64,000 bases of DNA from Trichothermofontia sichuanensis B231 (GTDB taxonomy: Bacteria; Cyanobacteriota; Cyanobacteriia; B231): positions 3,615,741-3,679,740 of the forward strand of contig NZ_CP110848.1 in NCBI RefSeq assembly GCF_026240635.1. Reading direction: 5' to 3'. A program made the translations under genes and the position numbers. Under the pieces are notes generated by a model, which saw only the letters and a list, made by a program, of their open reading frames with translations, made no database searches and was not told where the DNA came from. Below, piece by piece: positions 27,712 through 37,054 of this stretch (positions are counted from its first letter, which is position 1; every line of letters begins with the position of its first letter).

Positions 27712-28245
27712 ATGAGCCAGTCCAGCGCAACAACGACGGCGTTGAGTGATCTAGCGGTTCCTCTGGAACGGGATGTCTTTCTGAGAACCTTAATCCGCGA
27801 ACTGGCGGGTACCCTACAGGATGTTGTGGGCTTGGAGCAAGCCTCTGGGTTTATCAGTGTGGTGGGACAAACCATGGGTCACCAGATTGATCAAGCCTAT
27901 AAGGCAGCCCTACGCGTTTCTGAGCTTTCCCGCGAACAGGTGGCCGCTGTCTTAGTGGATCTGAAAAAACGGATTCAGGGGGATTTTTATATTATTGAGG
28001 AAACTGATGAAAAGCTCGTGTTGGGTAATCGGGCTTGTCCCTTTGCGGAAAAGGTGATTGGCCGCCCCTCCATGTGCATGATGACTTCAAACGTATTTGG
28101 CTCGATCGCTGCAACTAACTTGGGCTATGCCAAAGTCGAGCTACAGGAAACGATCGCCGAGGGGGCGAGTGGTTGTCGCGTCGTGGTCTACTTGAAACCA
28201 ACTGGGGAGGCGGAAGAGGCGGAAGGTCGCGAATATTTCAAATAA
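27712..28245 (+). CDS. methanogen output domain 1 (MOD1) protein
   Basis: With ATG 27712 as start the protein has 177 residues. The C-terminal half contains the conserved segment [27 protein letters not shown]. Two Cys, one in CPFA and one in MCMM, plus surrounding residues define this small output or heme/metal-like sensor family, which is related to V4R-type domains. The N-terminal 60 residues are helical. The gene lies 44 bp upstream of a PAS histidine kinase, so the two likely form a two-gene signalling operon in which this protein senses or modulates the kinase (inference). No DNA-binding domain is seen. Confidence 0.75.
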   Translation: MSQSSATTTALSDLAVPLERDVFLRTLIRELAGTLQDVVGLEQASGFISVVGQTMGHQIDQAYKAALRVSELSREQVAAVLVDLKKRIQGDFYIIEETDEKLVLGNRACPFAEKVIGRPSMCMMTSNVFGSIAATNLGYAKVELQETIAEGASGCRVVVYLKPTGEAEEAEGREYFK

Positions 28246-28289
28246 TGCGGCCTAATACAGCCAACTGACGATCGCCCATTTGTGAATCT

Positions 28290-29627
28290 ATGACCCCCGA
28301 ACAGTTTCTCCAGCTTGCAAAAATTTTGCCAGAGGCTATGCTGCTGGTAACCAGTGCGGGTGAGATTCTGGCGGGTAATCAGCCGGGAGCCAACCTGCTG
28401 GGGGTCAAGCGCAAGGACCTAGCGGGGAAATGGCTATGGGAACTGATGACCGAATCCCCGACAGAGGTGACTGCCTATTTAGAGCGCTGTGCCAAAAGTC
28501 GGCAATTGGTCCTGGGGCGGTTAACCTTAGCCAAGGAAGGTAGGGGTGATACAGCAGCCGTTTGTCGGGTTGAGGGGGCGGTGGTGCGTCCCTGGTCAGC
28601 GGCAGCTCCGGCCCTAGTGTTGCTGCGGCTAGAGCGACGATCGACCGCCAATGCTGAGTTCATCCGCCTCAACCAGAAACTTGAGGAACTCACCCAAGAA
28701 ATTCAGCGACGCCAACAAGCCCAAGCCCAATTGGCCCAAAGTCATGCGGAGTTAACCGCACTCCTCGATAAATTCCAGAAAACCCAGGTGCAGTTGATCC
28801 AAACGGAAAAAATGTCCAGTTTGGGACAGTTGGTGGCGGGGGTGGCCCATGAGATCAATAATCCGGTCAACTTTATCTATGCCAACCTGGCCCATGTTCA
28901 CCAATATGTGAATGATTTGTTAGGACTCTTGCGTCTCTATGAGGAACATTATCCTGACCCAGTTCCGGCAATTCAAGCGGAGCGAGAGGCGATCGATTTA
29001 GCATTTCTGTGCCGAGATCTCGATAAAGCCTTAAACTCCATGCAAGTCGGGGCCAATCGCATTTGCGAAATTGTCAAATCGCTGCGAACTTTCTCACGTC
29101 TGGACGAAGCTGAGGTAAAGCAGGTCGATATCCACGAGGGAATTGACAGTACGCTAGTCATTTTGCACAATCGCCTAAAGGGAACTTCTGAACGGCCTGC
29201 GATCACTGTCACCAAAGCCTATGGGGATCTCCCCTTGATCGATTGTTACCCCGGCCAACTGAATCAGGTTTTTATGAACCTGTTGGCGAATGCGATCGAT
29301 GCGCTAGAATCTGTCCAGCAACGACGGCAGGCCAACTATCTCCATGATCATCCGGGTCAGATCTGGATTTGCACGTCTGTCTGTCGGGCGGGGTGGGTGG
29401 CAATCACGATCGCAGACAATGGACCGGGGATGCCGGAAAGTGTAATCCAGCGGATCTTTGATCCGTTTTTTACAACAAAGCCGATCGGTCAGGGGACTGG
29501 TCTGGGTCTAGCGATTAGCTACCAAATTGTCACGGAAAGACACAGGGGCAAGCTGTACTGTACCTCTGTGCCGGGAGAGGGCACAACCTTTACCATTGAA
29601 ATCCCCATACGGCGATTGGTTGCTTAG
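28290..29627 (+). CDS. PAS-domain sensor histidine kinase
   Basis: The 445-residue protein has an N-terminal PAS domain (about 8-120; LPEAMLLVTSAGEILAGNQP), a coiled coil (130-175), a HisKA domain with the H-box LGQLVAGVAHEINNPVNFIY near residue 185, and an HATPase_c domain (about 290-440; N-box NLLANAIDAL, G1 ADNGPGMPESV, G2 TGLGLAIS). The NtrB/HtrA-type H-box (HEINNP) is common in cyanobacterial kinases that take input from small partner proteins. No membrane helix is seen. It follows the MOD1 gene and likely shares its mRNA. Confidence 0.9.
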   Translation: MTPEQFLQLAKILPEAMLLVTSAGEILAGNQPGANLLGVKRKDLAGKWLWELMTESPTEVTAYLERCAKSRQLVLGRLTLAKEGRGDTAAVCRVEGAVVRPWSAAAPALVLLRLERRSTANAEFIRLNQKLEELTQEIQRRQQAQAQLAQSHAELTALLDKFQKTQVQLIQTEKMSSLGQLVAGVAHEINNPVNFIYANLAHVHQYVNDLLGLLRLYEEHYPDPVPAIQAEREAIDLAFLCRDLDKALNSMQVGANRICEIVKSLRTFSRLDEAEVKQVDIHEGIDSTLVILHNRLKGTSERPAITVTKAYGDLPLIDCYPGQLNQVFMNLLANAIDALESVQQRRQANYLHDHPGQIWICTSVCRAGWVAITIADNGPGMPESVIQRIFDPFFTTKPIGQGTGLGLAISYQIVTERHRGKLYCTSVPGEGTTFTIEIPIRRLVA

Positions 29628-29694
29628 CGGCTCTGATCTCAATTAAAGCTCTCAATTAAAGCCTGCGCCTAACGGCCTCTACGCTTTACCCCTA

Positions 29695-29801
29695 TATGGT
29701 CAATCCAAATAAGAACGATACAGTTTTTCACGCTCCTCTCCCAGAGCAGGAGAGGGGCAGGGGGTGAGGGTGCTGTTTCAGCCTCAATTGCAATGACTAT
29801 A
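29695..29801 (+). repeat. MITE-like element family 2, copy 3, with duplicated end
   Basis: This copy runs from TATGGTCAATCCAAATAAG through the CCTCTCCCAGAGCAGGAGAG palindrome to CAATGACTATA. The last 36 bases or so (TTTCAGCCTCAATTGCAATG through GACTATACTTTAGCAAGCT) appear a second time at 29850-29886, right at the end of the next gene. Confidence 0.75.
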
Positions 29802-29877
29802 CTTTAGCAAGCTGCGATCGCGATCCCTATTCCCGCTTCTGCCGACAAGTTTCAGCCTCAATTGCAATGACTATACT

Positions 29878-31008
29878 TTAGCAAGCTTTGGGGGCTGAGG
29901 GTACGCTGCCCACGAGACTGGCCATTACCTCCGCAACAGGTTGGAGGCGATCGGCACGACCAATGTTGGCTCCAGAAAAGACCAATCCCTCTTCCAGATT
30001 GCCTTGGGCCGCGTTGGCAAGGGCCTGGGCAATACAATAGGTGCGTTTGGTATCGCGGCAGAGACAGGTGGTTAGACAATTGGCCAGACAGGGTTGGACC
30101 AGCTCAGGACTCCCGGCGATCGCCTGTTCGGCAAATCGATTGCGCAACGCCCGTCCCAGTTTACCCACAGGGCTGGGGACTAGGACGACATCTTCGGGCT
30201 TGGCCTTCAGATGAAACTCCTTATAGTGAGGATGGGCATCACATTCCTCCGTGGTGATAAAGCGACTGCCAACCTGGACCCCTTGGGCTCCGAGGGCCAA
30301 CAGGCGATCAACATCCGCCCGATCCCAGACTCCGCCGGTGGCAATCAGGGGAATATCTGCCTGGAGTTCCTGCTGAAGATAGTTGCGGATCTGGGGCAGA
30401 ATCACCTCAATGCGGTTCTCATCTGTGGGCACCCCACAGGTCGTGCCAATGTGACCGCCCACTGCCTGGGAATTTTCCACAATCAGCGCATCTGGCAACC
30501 TTTGGTAGCGCTGCTGCCAGATATGACAAATTTGCTGGACGGCTTCTAAACCACAGACCATTGGGACGAGGGCAACCTGCGGGTACGCGGCCACCAGTTC
30601 GGGTAGATCCAGGGGCACACCCGCTCCCGTAATAATCAAATCGGCGCCGTGGGCAGCCGCCGTGCGCACGAGCGTGGCATAGTCACGGGTGGCCACCAAA
30701 ACATTCACCCCAATCAGCCCGTGGGGGCTTAGCGATCGCGCCCGGTGCAATTCATCGATCAGCGCCAGTCGGTTCGCTACAGGGAACGGCTTGCGTTGAC
30801 CCGGGTTCCTAAAGTAGGGTGACATTAACCCCAACCCCAGCGAGGAAATCACACCAATCCCACCCGCATTGGCCACCGCCGCCGCCAGTCTGGCACCGGA
30901 TACCCGCACCGCCATTGCCCCCTGCACAATCGGGACCGGGGCTAGATAACGGCCAATTCGCAAGGGTTTAAGGGGAGGAAGAGTGTCTATCACGCCTGAA
31001 CCATCCAA
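29878..31008 (-). CDS. nitronate monooxygenase-like flavin enzyme
   Basis: The 376-residue protein is an FMN-binding TIM barrel of the nitronate monooxygenase (2-nitropropane dioxygenase)/FabK superfamily. Supporting segments are APVPIVQGAMAVRVSGA, ANAGGIGVISSLGLG, IGVNVLVATRDY, IVENSQAVGGHIGTT, PLIATGGVWDRADV and GAQGVQVGSRFITTEEC. The C-terminal 80 residues contain a Cys-rich patch (CLANCLTTCLCRDTKRTYC) that could bind a metal or an Fe-S cluster; this is unusual for plain nitronate monooxygenases and is found in a related subgroup. The substrate is uncertain. The 3' end carries the duplicated MITE end. Confidence 0.8.
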   Translation of the reverse strand: MDGSGVIDTLPPLKPLRIGRYLAPVPIVQGAMAVRVSGARLAAAVANAGGIGVISSLGLGLMSPYFRNPGQRKPFPVANRLALIDELHRARSLSPHGLIGVNVLVATRDYATLVRTAAAHGADLIITGAGVPLDLPELVAAYPQVALVPMVCGLEAVQQICHIWQQRYQRLPDALIVENSQAVGGHIGTTCGVPTDENRIEVILPQIRNYLQQELQADIPLIATGGVWDRADVDRLLALGAQGVQVGSRFITTEECDAHPHYKEFHLKAKPEDVVLVPSPVGKLGRALRNRFAEQAIAGSPELVQPCLANCLTTCLCRDTKRTYCIAQALANAAQGNLEEGLVFSGANIGRADRLQPVAEVMASLVGSVPSAPKAC

Positions 31009-31184
31009 ATTGCTTGATAACTACACAGTAATGAAGTAAGCATAGCAAGCGATCGCGTTGATCGTTCATCTTCTGAGTTAAGAGTTTTGAATTTTGATGG
31101 TGGCGTGGCTCGTAGCCGGGGGGTGCGCGTCAGGAAACCGCTATTCTCTACGGGTATACCGAATTTCCCCAGATCACGGTGAGC

Positions 31185-31667
31185 ATGGCTAATCCTAAAA
31201 TGCAGATCATTGCGTTTCCTATGCCCATGCAAGGCTTTTCCGAGCACCGTCTGATTCTGGTTGTGGAAAATGATCCCGATCACATCGCCACCATTCGTCG
31301 TGCGTTCGATCTGGGTGCGACGCCTTACCGGTTAGAGATCCTGGCTGATGGACAACAGGCCCTTGCCTTTTTGCAGCGCCGGGGGGACTATGCCAACGCC
31401 CGCCGTCCGGATCTGATCTTGCTGGCCCTCAACCTACCGGGGAAGGATGGTCATCAAATCTTGGCCGAGATTAAGGCTGACCCCCACCTGCGACGGATTC
31501 CGATCGTCGTCCTCACGGTTTCCGATCGCGATGAGGATATCATCACCACCTATGCCCTTCAGGGGAACTGCTATGTGATCAAACCCGCTGATCGCGATCG
31601 TTTGTTTCAAATCGTCAAGCGCATTGAGGAGTTCTGGTTGGGAATTGTAACCCTGCCTCTAGAGTAA
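31185..31667 (+). CDS. single-domain response regulator (Rcp1-like)
   Basis: The protein has about 160 residues and one receiver domain. It has VVENDPDHIATIRRAFD at the N-terminus, RRPDLILLALNLPGKDGHQI in the phospho-acceptor region and CYVIKPADRDRLF with the conserved Lys. The usual phospho-acceptor Asp is replaced: the site reads LLALNLPGKDG instead of LLDLNLPGKDG, so normal phosphorylation seems lost. The C-terminal FQIVKRIEEFWLGIVTLP resembles Rcp1 regulators that pair with cyanobacterial phytochromes, and a phytochrome gene lies 365 bp downstream. Start ATG 31185, or GTG 31179. Confidence 0.85.
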   Translation: MANPKMQIIAFPMPMQGFSEHRLILVVENDPDHIATIRRAFDLGATPYRLEILADGQQALAFLQRRGDYANARRPDLILLALNLPGKDGHQILAEIKADPHLRRIPIVVLTVSDRDEDIITTYALQGNCYVIKPADRDRLFQIVKRIEEFWLGIVTLPLE

Positions 31668-32031
31668 ATGCTATTAGCAATTCAACTTTTTATTAACTAA
31701 GTTTACTTTTTGAAGACTAACTATAAGGTTTGGCCAGAAGTGTAGTCCTTGGAAAACAATTTTCTGGAAAGTTTCTGGTTTATTTAATAATTTCCTTGAA
31801 AACTGAACAGGTTTTCTCGATATCCTGCTGAATAGAGGCTGCGATCGCTATTCACTTTGGCCTGAGTTTGACTCAGGATTTATTTTTAATAATGCCTGGG
31901 TGATAGCCCCAGATTGCGGAGAGTTCGATAAAGATTTATCGGTTTAATGTTAAGTCTTGTATCACAATCGGGCAGGGAAAGAAAGGGACCGGTGGGGGGA
32001 CTTTGAATCTATTTTTATTATGGAGGACCTT
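31668..32031. other. AT-rich upstream region of the phytochrome gene
   Basis: These 364 bp are AT-rich and gene-free. They should contain the phytochrome promoter. No clear operator or riboswitch can be named. A good ribosome-binding site GGAGG (32022-32026) precedes ATG 32032. Confidence 0.45.
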
Positions 32032-34371
32032 ATGGTAGAAACCATTCAGTTAGATGCCGGACAACTGTTTAATCTTACCCAGCTTAAGCAGCCGGAAATT
32101 CATACCCTGACCCAAATCCAGCCGCATGGGGTTCTGCTGGTGTTGCAGGAGCCGGATTTTACGGTCCTCCAGGTCAGCCGTAACAGTACGCAGGCGTTAG
32201 GGATAGCGCCCGATGAGGTGCTGGGTAAACCGCTGGATGAAATTCTCGATCCGTTTCAGGTCGATCGCTTCAAAGCGGGGTTGGCCAGTGGCAATCTGGA
32301 TCTGATCAATCCCAGCAAGGTTTGGGTGCGTCGCCAAGGGGATGACTACCGTGTCTTTGATGCCGTCTTCCACCGCAGTGGGGATGGGTTTCTGGTGCTG
32401 GAACTCGAACCCGCACTAACCCAGGAGACGATTCCCTTTTTAAGCTTTTACCACCTGGCCAAGGCGTCGATTAATCAACTCAAGACCACCTCACGGTTAG
32501 AAGAGTTTTATCAAGTGATTGTGCAGGAGGTCCGCAGTGTGACGGGCTTCGATCGCGTTATGCTGTACAAGTTCGACACCGATGGGCATGGCGAAGTCAT
32601 TGCCGAGGATAAACTGCCGGAGATGGAGCCGTACCTGGGGTTGCACTATCCTGAATCCGATATTCCCCAACCCGCGCGGAAACTGTTCCTGTCCAACTGG
32701 ATTCGGGTGATTCCTAATGCCCACGCCGAACCCGTGGAATTGTATCCCGCCAAAAACCCGATCACGGGACAAGCGATCGATCTCACCCTCTCGATCCTGC
32801 GCAGTCCCTACCCGTGCCACCTGGAGTATTTACATAACATGGGCGTGGGGGCCTCCCTGACCATTTCCCTGATGAAGGATCAAAAACTCTGGGGGTTGAT
32901 TGCCTGCCACCACCGGACGCCGAAACTGGTCCCCTACGAACTGCGGAAAGCCTGCGAATTCCTGGGGCGGGTGATTTTTGCGGAAATTTCCACACGGGAA
33001 GAAGCCGCCGACTACGGCTACCGGATGAAACTGGCCCAGGTGCAGGTGGAATTACTGGAGTCCATGTCCCAGTCTGACGATTTCATTGATGGCCTAGTGC
33101 AGCATGAACCCAACCTGCTGGATGTAGTCGATGCCACGGGCGCAGCGGTCTATTTCCGGGGTCGCTGGACCACCCTGGGCCGGACACCGCCCGAAGAGGA
33201 ATTGAACTACCTGGCACAATGGCTGGCGAAGTCGGTGGATGAGGAAGTGTTCTACACCAATTCCCTCCCATTGCTCTATTCCGACGCCGAGCGGTTCAAG
33301 GATGTGGCCAGTGGCCTGTTAGCCATTCCCATTTCTCGGCGCAGCTATGTGCTGTGGTTCCGCCCGGAGGTGCTCCAAACCGTGAACTGGGGCGGTGATC
33401 CCAACCAGGCGTATGAACTGAAGGAACAGGGGGGCGAAACGCGGTTATCGCCGCGTCAGTCCTTTGCCCTGTGGAAGGAAACGGTCCGGCTCAAGTCCTT
33501 GCCGTGGCAAGTGGTTGAAATCAAGGCAGCCCTGGAATTGCGCAAGGCGATTGTGAACACGGTTCTGCGGCAGGCGGAAGAATTGGCCCTGTTGGCGGAA
33601 GATCTGGAGCGCTCCAATGCGGAGTTGAAAAAATTCGCCTATGTGGCCTCCCACGACTTGCAGGAACCCCTGAACCAGGTTGCCAACTTTGTGCAACTGT
33701 TGGAAATGCGCTATGACGAGGCCCTGGATGCCGACGCCAAGGAGTTTATTGGCTTTGCTGTGGAGGGGGTGAGCTTGATGCAAACCCTGATCGATGACGT
33801 GTTGGCCTACTCCAAGGTGGATCTCAAGGGGATTGAGTGGGAATTGACCCCGGTGGAAACGGCCCTGGAGCAAGCCCTGGGTAATCTGCGCCGCCGCATC
33901 ACGGAAACCAATGCGGTGATCACCCATGACCCCCTGCCGACGATCGTGGCTGATGGCACCCAACTGATGCAGTTGTTCCAAAACCTAGTGGGCAATGCGA
34001 TCAAGTTCAAGAAGCCAGATGTGCCTCCCCAGATTCACATTGGAGTGCAGCGGCAGGAGGATGCCTGGTTGTTCTCGGTTCAGGATAACGGCATTGGCAT
34101 CGATCCACAGTTTGCCGATCGCATTTTTGTGATCTTCCAGCGGTTGCACACGCGGGATGAATATCCTGGATCGGGGATGGGGCTAGCGATTTGCAAGAAA
34201 ATTGTGGAATGTCATCGAGGTCGGATTTGGGTTGATTCCCAATTAGGCCAGGGGGCCACCTTCTATTTCACCATTCCGGTAGGAGGCCGGGATGCCCGCC
34301 GCGTTCGCGCAGCGTCTCCCCAGGAGAATCGCTATGCCAATCACCATCATGCCAGTGGAATCAAGAAATAA
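32032..34371 (+). CDS. cph1: cyanobacterial phytochrome (Cph1-type sensor kinase)
   Basis: With ATG 32032, five bases after GGAGG, the protein has 779 residues. Domains are PAS (20-125; HTLTQIQPHGVLLVLQE, lacking the N-terminal Cys of bacteriophytochromes), GAF (145-310), PHY (325-505), HisKA (530-600; FAYVASHDLQEPLNQVANF) and HATPase_c (640-770). The bilin-attachment Cys is in RSPYPCHLEYLHNMGVGASL, at residue about 262, in the same place as Cys259 of Synechocystis Cph1, which implies phycocyanobilin and red/far-red switching. The PRQSFALWKE tongue motif is present. The gene's end overlaps the next regulator gene by 38 bp, so they are coupled. Confidence 0.94.
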   Translation: MVETIQLDAGQLFNLTQLKQPEIHTLTQIQPHGVLLVLQEPDFTVLQVSRNSTQALGIAPDEVLGKPLDEILDPFQVDRFKAGLASGNLDLINPSKVWVRRQGDDYRVFDAVFHRSGDGFLVLELEPALTQETIPFLSFYHLAKASINQLKTTSRLEEFYQVIVQEVRSVTGFDRVMLYKFDTDGHGEVIAEDKLPEMEPYLGLHYPESDIPQPARKLFLSNWIRVIPNAHAEPVELYPAKNPITGQAIDLTLSILRSPYPCHLEYLHNMGVGASLTISLMKDQKLWGLIACHHRTPKLVPYELRKACEFLGRVIFAEISTREEAADYGYRMKLAQVQVELLESMSQSDDFIDGLVQHEPNLLDVVDATGAAVYFRGRWTTLGRTPPEEELNYLAQWLAKSVDEEVFYTNSLPLLYSDAERFKDVASGLLAIPISRRSYVLWFRPEVLQTVNWGGDPNQAYELKEQGGETRLSPRQSFALWKETVRLKSLPWQVVEIKAALELRKAIVNTVLRQAEELALLAEDLERSNAELKKFAYVASHDLQEPLNQVANFVQLLEMRYDEALDADAKEFIGFAVEGVSLMQTLIDDVLAYSKVDLKGIEWELTPVETALEQALGNLRRRITETNAVITHDPLPTIVADGTQLMQLFQNLVGNAIKFKKPDVPPQIHIGVQRQEDAWLFSVQDNGIGIDPQFADRIFVIFQRLHTRDEYPGSGMGLAICKKIVECHRGRIWVDSQLGQGATFYFTIPVGGRDARRVRAASPQENRYANHHHASGIKK

Positions 34372-34807
34372 AATCATTTTCCTGATTGAAGACAATCGGG
34401 GAGATATTCGCCTGATTCAAGAGGCGCTGAAAAGTACCCACGTCCCGTGTGAGATCGTGATTGCACGGGATGGCATGGAGGCGATGGCCTATCTGCGTCA
34501 GGATGGGGAGTTTGCCCAAGCCCCCTATCCTGATTTGATTTTGTTGGACCTGAACCTGCCGAAAAAAGATGGCCGGGAAGTCCTGGCCGAAATTAAGGCC
34601 GATCCGGTTCTGAAACACATTCCGATTATTGTCCTGACAACCTCTCGCAATGAGGAGGATATTTTTAAGAGCTACGATTTACATGTTAACTGTTATATTT
34701 CTAAGTCACGTAATCTCAGTCAATTATTCAAAATTGTACGGGGGATTGAGGAATTTTGGTTAGAAACCGCAACATTACCTCCCCAGAGTCTAGGCCCCAG
34801 GCCCTAG
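34334..34807 (+). CDS. rcp1: phytochrome response regulator, Rcp1-like
   Basis: With ATG 34334 after AGGAG the protein has 157 residues, all one receiver domain. It has IIFLIEDNRGDIRLIQEAL, phospho-acceptor Asp in PDLILLDLNLPKKDG, IIVLTTSRNEEDIFKSYDLH and CYISKSRNLSQLFKIVRGIEEFW. This matches Rcp1 regulators, which receive phosphate from Cph1. Its 5' end overlaps the phytochrome gene and its 3' end overlaps the next hybrid kinase, so the three probably form one operon. Confidence 0.92.
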   Translation: MPITIMPVESRNKIIFLIEDNRGDIRLIQEALKSTHVPCEIVIARDGMEAMAYLRQDGEFAQAPYPDLILLDLNLPKKDGREVLAEIKADPVLKHIPIIVLTTSRNEEDIFKSYDLHVNCYISKSRNLSQLFKIVRGIEEFWLETATLPPQSLGPRP

Positions 34808-36843
34808 GGGCGCAAACACTGATTAGTGTCCTACTAGTCGAAGATAATTTAGCTGAGGCACGGTTACTGCAAGAGCTGCTGAAGGGCACAGCGCTGAATC
34901 ATTTTCAGTTGGTTCATGTGCAACGCTTACAGGATGCTTTTAAGCAACTGCGCACCCAGACGTTTGCGGTGGCCCTGTTAGACCTCACTCTACCCGATAG
35001 TACGGGGTTGGACTCATTGGATGCCCTGATTGCCCAGATGCCCAGTTTACCGATCGTTGTGCTTACAAACACTAACGATGAGGACTTGGCGGTTGAGGCC
35101 GTGCGTCATGGAGCACAGGATTACATTGTCAAGCGCCATATTAACCAGGAGTTATTAGTGCGATCGCTACGGTATGCGATTGAACGCAAACAAAATGCAG
35201 AAGCCCTGCGGGAAACGAACGAAATTCTGGAGCAACGGGTTCAGGAACGAACCGCCGAATTAAAAGCGGCGAATAAACTTCTCCGTCAAGAAATTGAGGC
35301 CCGCCAACGGGTCCAACGACGGCTGGAACTGGCCCAAAAGGCGGGGAAAATCGGTACGTTTGAGTGGAATATTCGCTCGAATCGGGTAACCTGGAGTCCA
35401 GAGGTAGAAGCCCTGTATGGGTTAGCTGCTGGTAGTTTTGGGGATGGCTACGATCGGTGGCTAGCGGCATTACATCCTGACGATCGCGAGCGCACGGAGC
35501 AGGAGTTGTGGCAAGCGATCGCGAACAATCAAGGCTTAAATACGGAATTTCGGATTCTCTGGCCCGATACTGAGCCACATTGGATCGCGGTGAAAAGCAG
35601 TTTGTTTCAGGACGATCGGGGCCGTCCTCTGCGCATGATTGGGATTCACATGGACATTACGGAAAAGAAACAGTTGGAAGCACAATTCCTGCGGGCACAA
35701 CGCTTGGAAAGTTTGGGAACGCTGGCTAGTGGGATTGCCCATGACTTGAATAATATCCTGACGCCGATTCTGGCTGTGGTGCAACTGTTACCCATGAAGC
35801 TACCTAATTTAAACCCCCAGACCCAACATCTGCTGCAAACATTAGAAACGAGTGCCCAACGAGGAGCAGATTTAGTTAAACAAATTCTCTCCTTTGCCCG
35901 TGGGGTTGAGGGAAAACGGGTATCGCTACAGATCGAGCATTTGCTCATCGAAGTTCGCCAGATGATCCAGCAAACTCTCCCGAAGTCGATCGAGATCCAA
36001 CTGGATATTGCCCCGAATCTATGGCCAGTCTTTGCAGATCCCACCCAGTTACACCAAATCTTGATGAATCTCTGCGTGAATGCCCGTGATGCGATGCCTG
36101 AGGGGGGCATTCTGCAATTGGCTGCGGCTAACTGTGAAGTGGATGAAGCAATGGCCCGCCGCTATTTAGATGCACAGGTGGGTCCCTATGTGGTTGTTTC
36201 GGTTGCGGATACGGGTACTGGTATCCCTGCTAACATTTTGCATCGGGTTTTTGATCCATTTTTTACCACCAAGCCGGTTGGGCAAGGAACGGGGCTGGGG
36301 CTATCAGCCGTTATGGGGATTGTTAAAAGTCATGGAGGCTTTGTTGATGTAGAAAGTGAGGTCAATAAGGGCAGTCGATTTCATATTTTTCTTCCTGCCA
36401 GTCAGCCCACTGCCCCCCCGGTTGCCAATGATTTAGAATTGTTGTTGGGACATCAAGAGCTAATCCTCGTGGTTGATGATGAAACGGCGATTTCTGAGAT
36501 TACCAAAACCACTCTGGAGACCTATAATTATCGAGTCATTACAGCTAATGATGCCTTATCTGCGATCGCTCTGGTGGCTGAATATCAGGATCAGTTGCAT
36601 TGTGTTTTGATTGACTTAATGATGCCGATTATGGATGGTCTATCCACAATTCCATTAATCCAACACCTGCGTCCTGATCTGGCGATCGTTGCGATGAGTG
36701 GACTGGGCGCTTCTGAGACAATGGTACAGGCAGCCCAGTTGGGGGCACACTATTTTTTACCGAAACCCTTCACTACTAAAGAGTTGTTAGAGGTTCTGTA
36801 CCAGGTTCAGCAGGCTGAAGATACTCCATCGCGATCGCTTTGA
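34756..36843 (+). CDS. hybrid histidine kinase: REC-PAS-kinase-REC
   Basis: The 695-residue protein begins with a receiver domain (about 20-140; ISVLLVEDNLAEARLL, Asp in VALLDLTLPDSTG). A coiled coil follows (140-190), then a PAS_3 domain (200-310), HisKA (about 320-385; LGTLASGIAHDLNNILTPIL with the H-box), HATPase_c (about 430-550; VADTGTGIPANI, GTGLGLSAVMGIV) and a C-terminal receiver (570-690; LILVVDDETAISEI, Asp in CVLIDLMMPIMDG). It starts at TTG 34756 inside the end of the Rcp1-like gene. It may pass on the red-light signal by a phosphorelay from the phytochrome (inference from gene order). Confidence 0.9.
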   Translation: MVRNRNITSPESRPQALGAQTLISVLLVEDNLAEARLLQELLKGTALNHFQLVHVQRLQDAFKQLRTQTFAVALLDLTLPDSTGLDSLDALIAQMPSLPIVVLTNTNDEDLAVEAVRHGAQDYIVKRHINQELLVRSLRYAIERKQNAEALRETNEILEQRVQERTAELKAANKLLRQEIEARQRVQRRLELAQKAGKIGTFEWNIRSNRVTWSPEVEALYGLAAGSFGDGYDRWLAALHPDDRERTEQELWQAIANNQGLNTEFRILWPDTEPHWIAVKSSLFQDDRGRPLRMIGIHMDITEKKQLEAQFLRAQRLESLGTLASGIAHDLNNILTPILAVVQLLPMKLPNLNPQTQHLLQTLETSAQRGADLVKQILSFARGVEGKRVSLQIEHLLIEVRQMIQQTLPKSIEIQLDIAPNLWPVFADPTQLHQILMNLCVNARDAMPEGGILQLAAANCEVDEAMARRYLDAQVGPYVVVSVADTGTGIPANILHRVFDPFFTTKPVGQGTGLGLSAVMGIVKSHGGFVDVESEVNKGSRFHIFLPASQPTAPPVANDLELLLGHQELILVVDDETAISEITKTTLETYNYRVITANDALSAIALVAEYQDQLHCVLIDLMMPIMDGLSTIPLIQHLRPDLAIVAMSGLGASETMVQAAQLGAHYFLPKPFTTKELLEVLYQVQQAEDTPSRSL

Positions 36844-36874
36844 CGGTTATGTACCCAGAAGAATAGCGATTGGC

Positions 36875-36977
36875 TATAGTCATTGCAATTGAGGCTGAAA
36901 CAGCCCCCTCACTCCCAACCCCTCTCCCACAGGGGAAGAGGGGCTTAGACATCCCTTTCTAATCTGAAATCACTATA
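36875..36977 (-). repeat. MITE-like element family 2, copy 4 (inverted, worn)
   Basis: It begins TATAGTCATTGCAATTGAGG, has the CCCTCTCCCACAGGGGAAGAG palindrome, and ends in a diverged CACTATAG instead of the usual GACTATA. An ISL3-type right end follows immediately. Confidence 0.65.
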
Positions 36978-37015
36978 GTTGCTGATACTGTTTACCCCAA
37001 AATCCCAGAAGAGCC
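36976..37015. mobile_element. ISL3-type element, copy D (right end only)
   Basis: The 40-bp stretch TTGCTGATACTGTTTACCCC followed by AAAATCCCAGAAGAGCC matches the right end of the elements at 23824 and 39000. No left half or target duplication is visible, so this is a fragment. Confidence 0.7.
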
Positions 37016-37054
37016 ATATTGATGGTATTAGACAACTCGCAGCCGACCTTGCTG

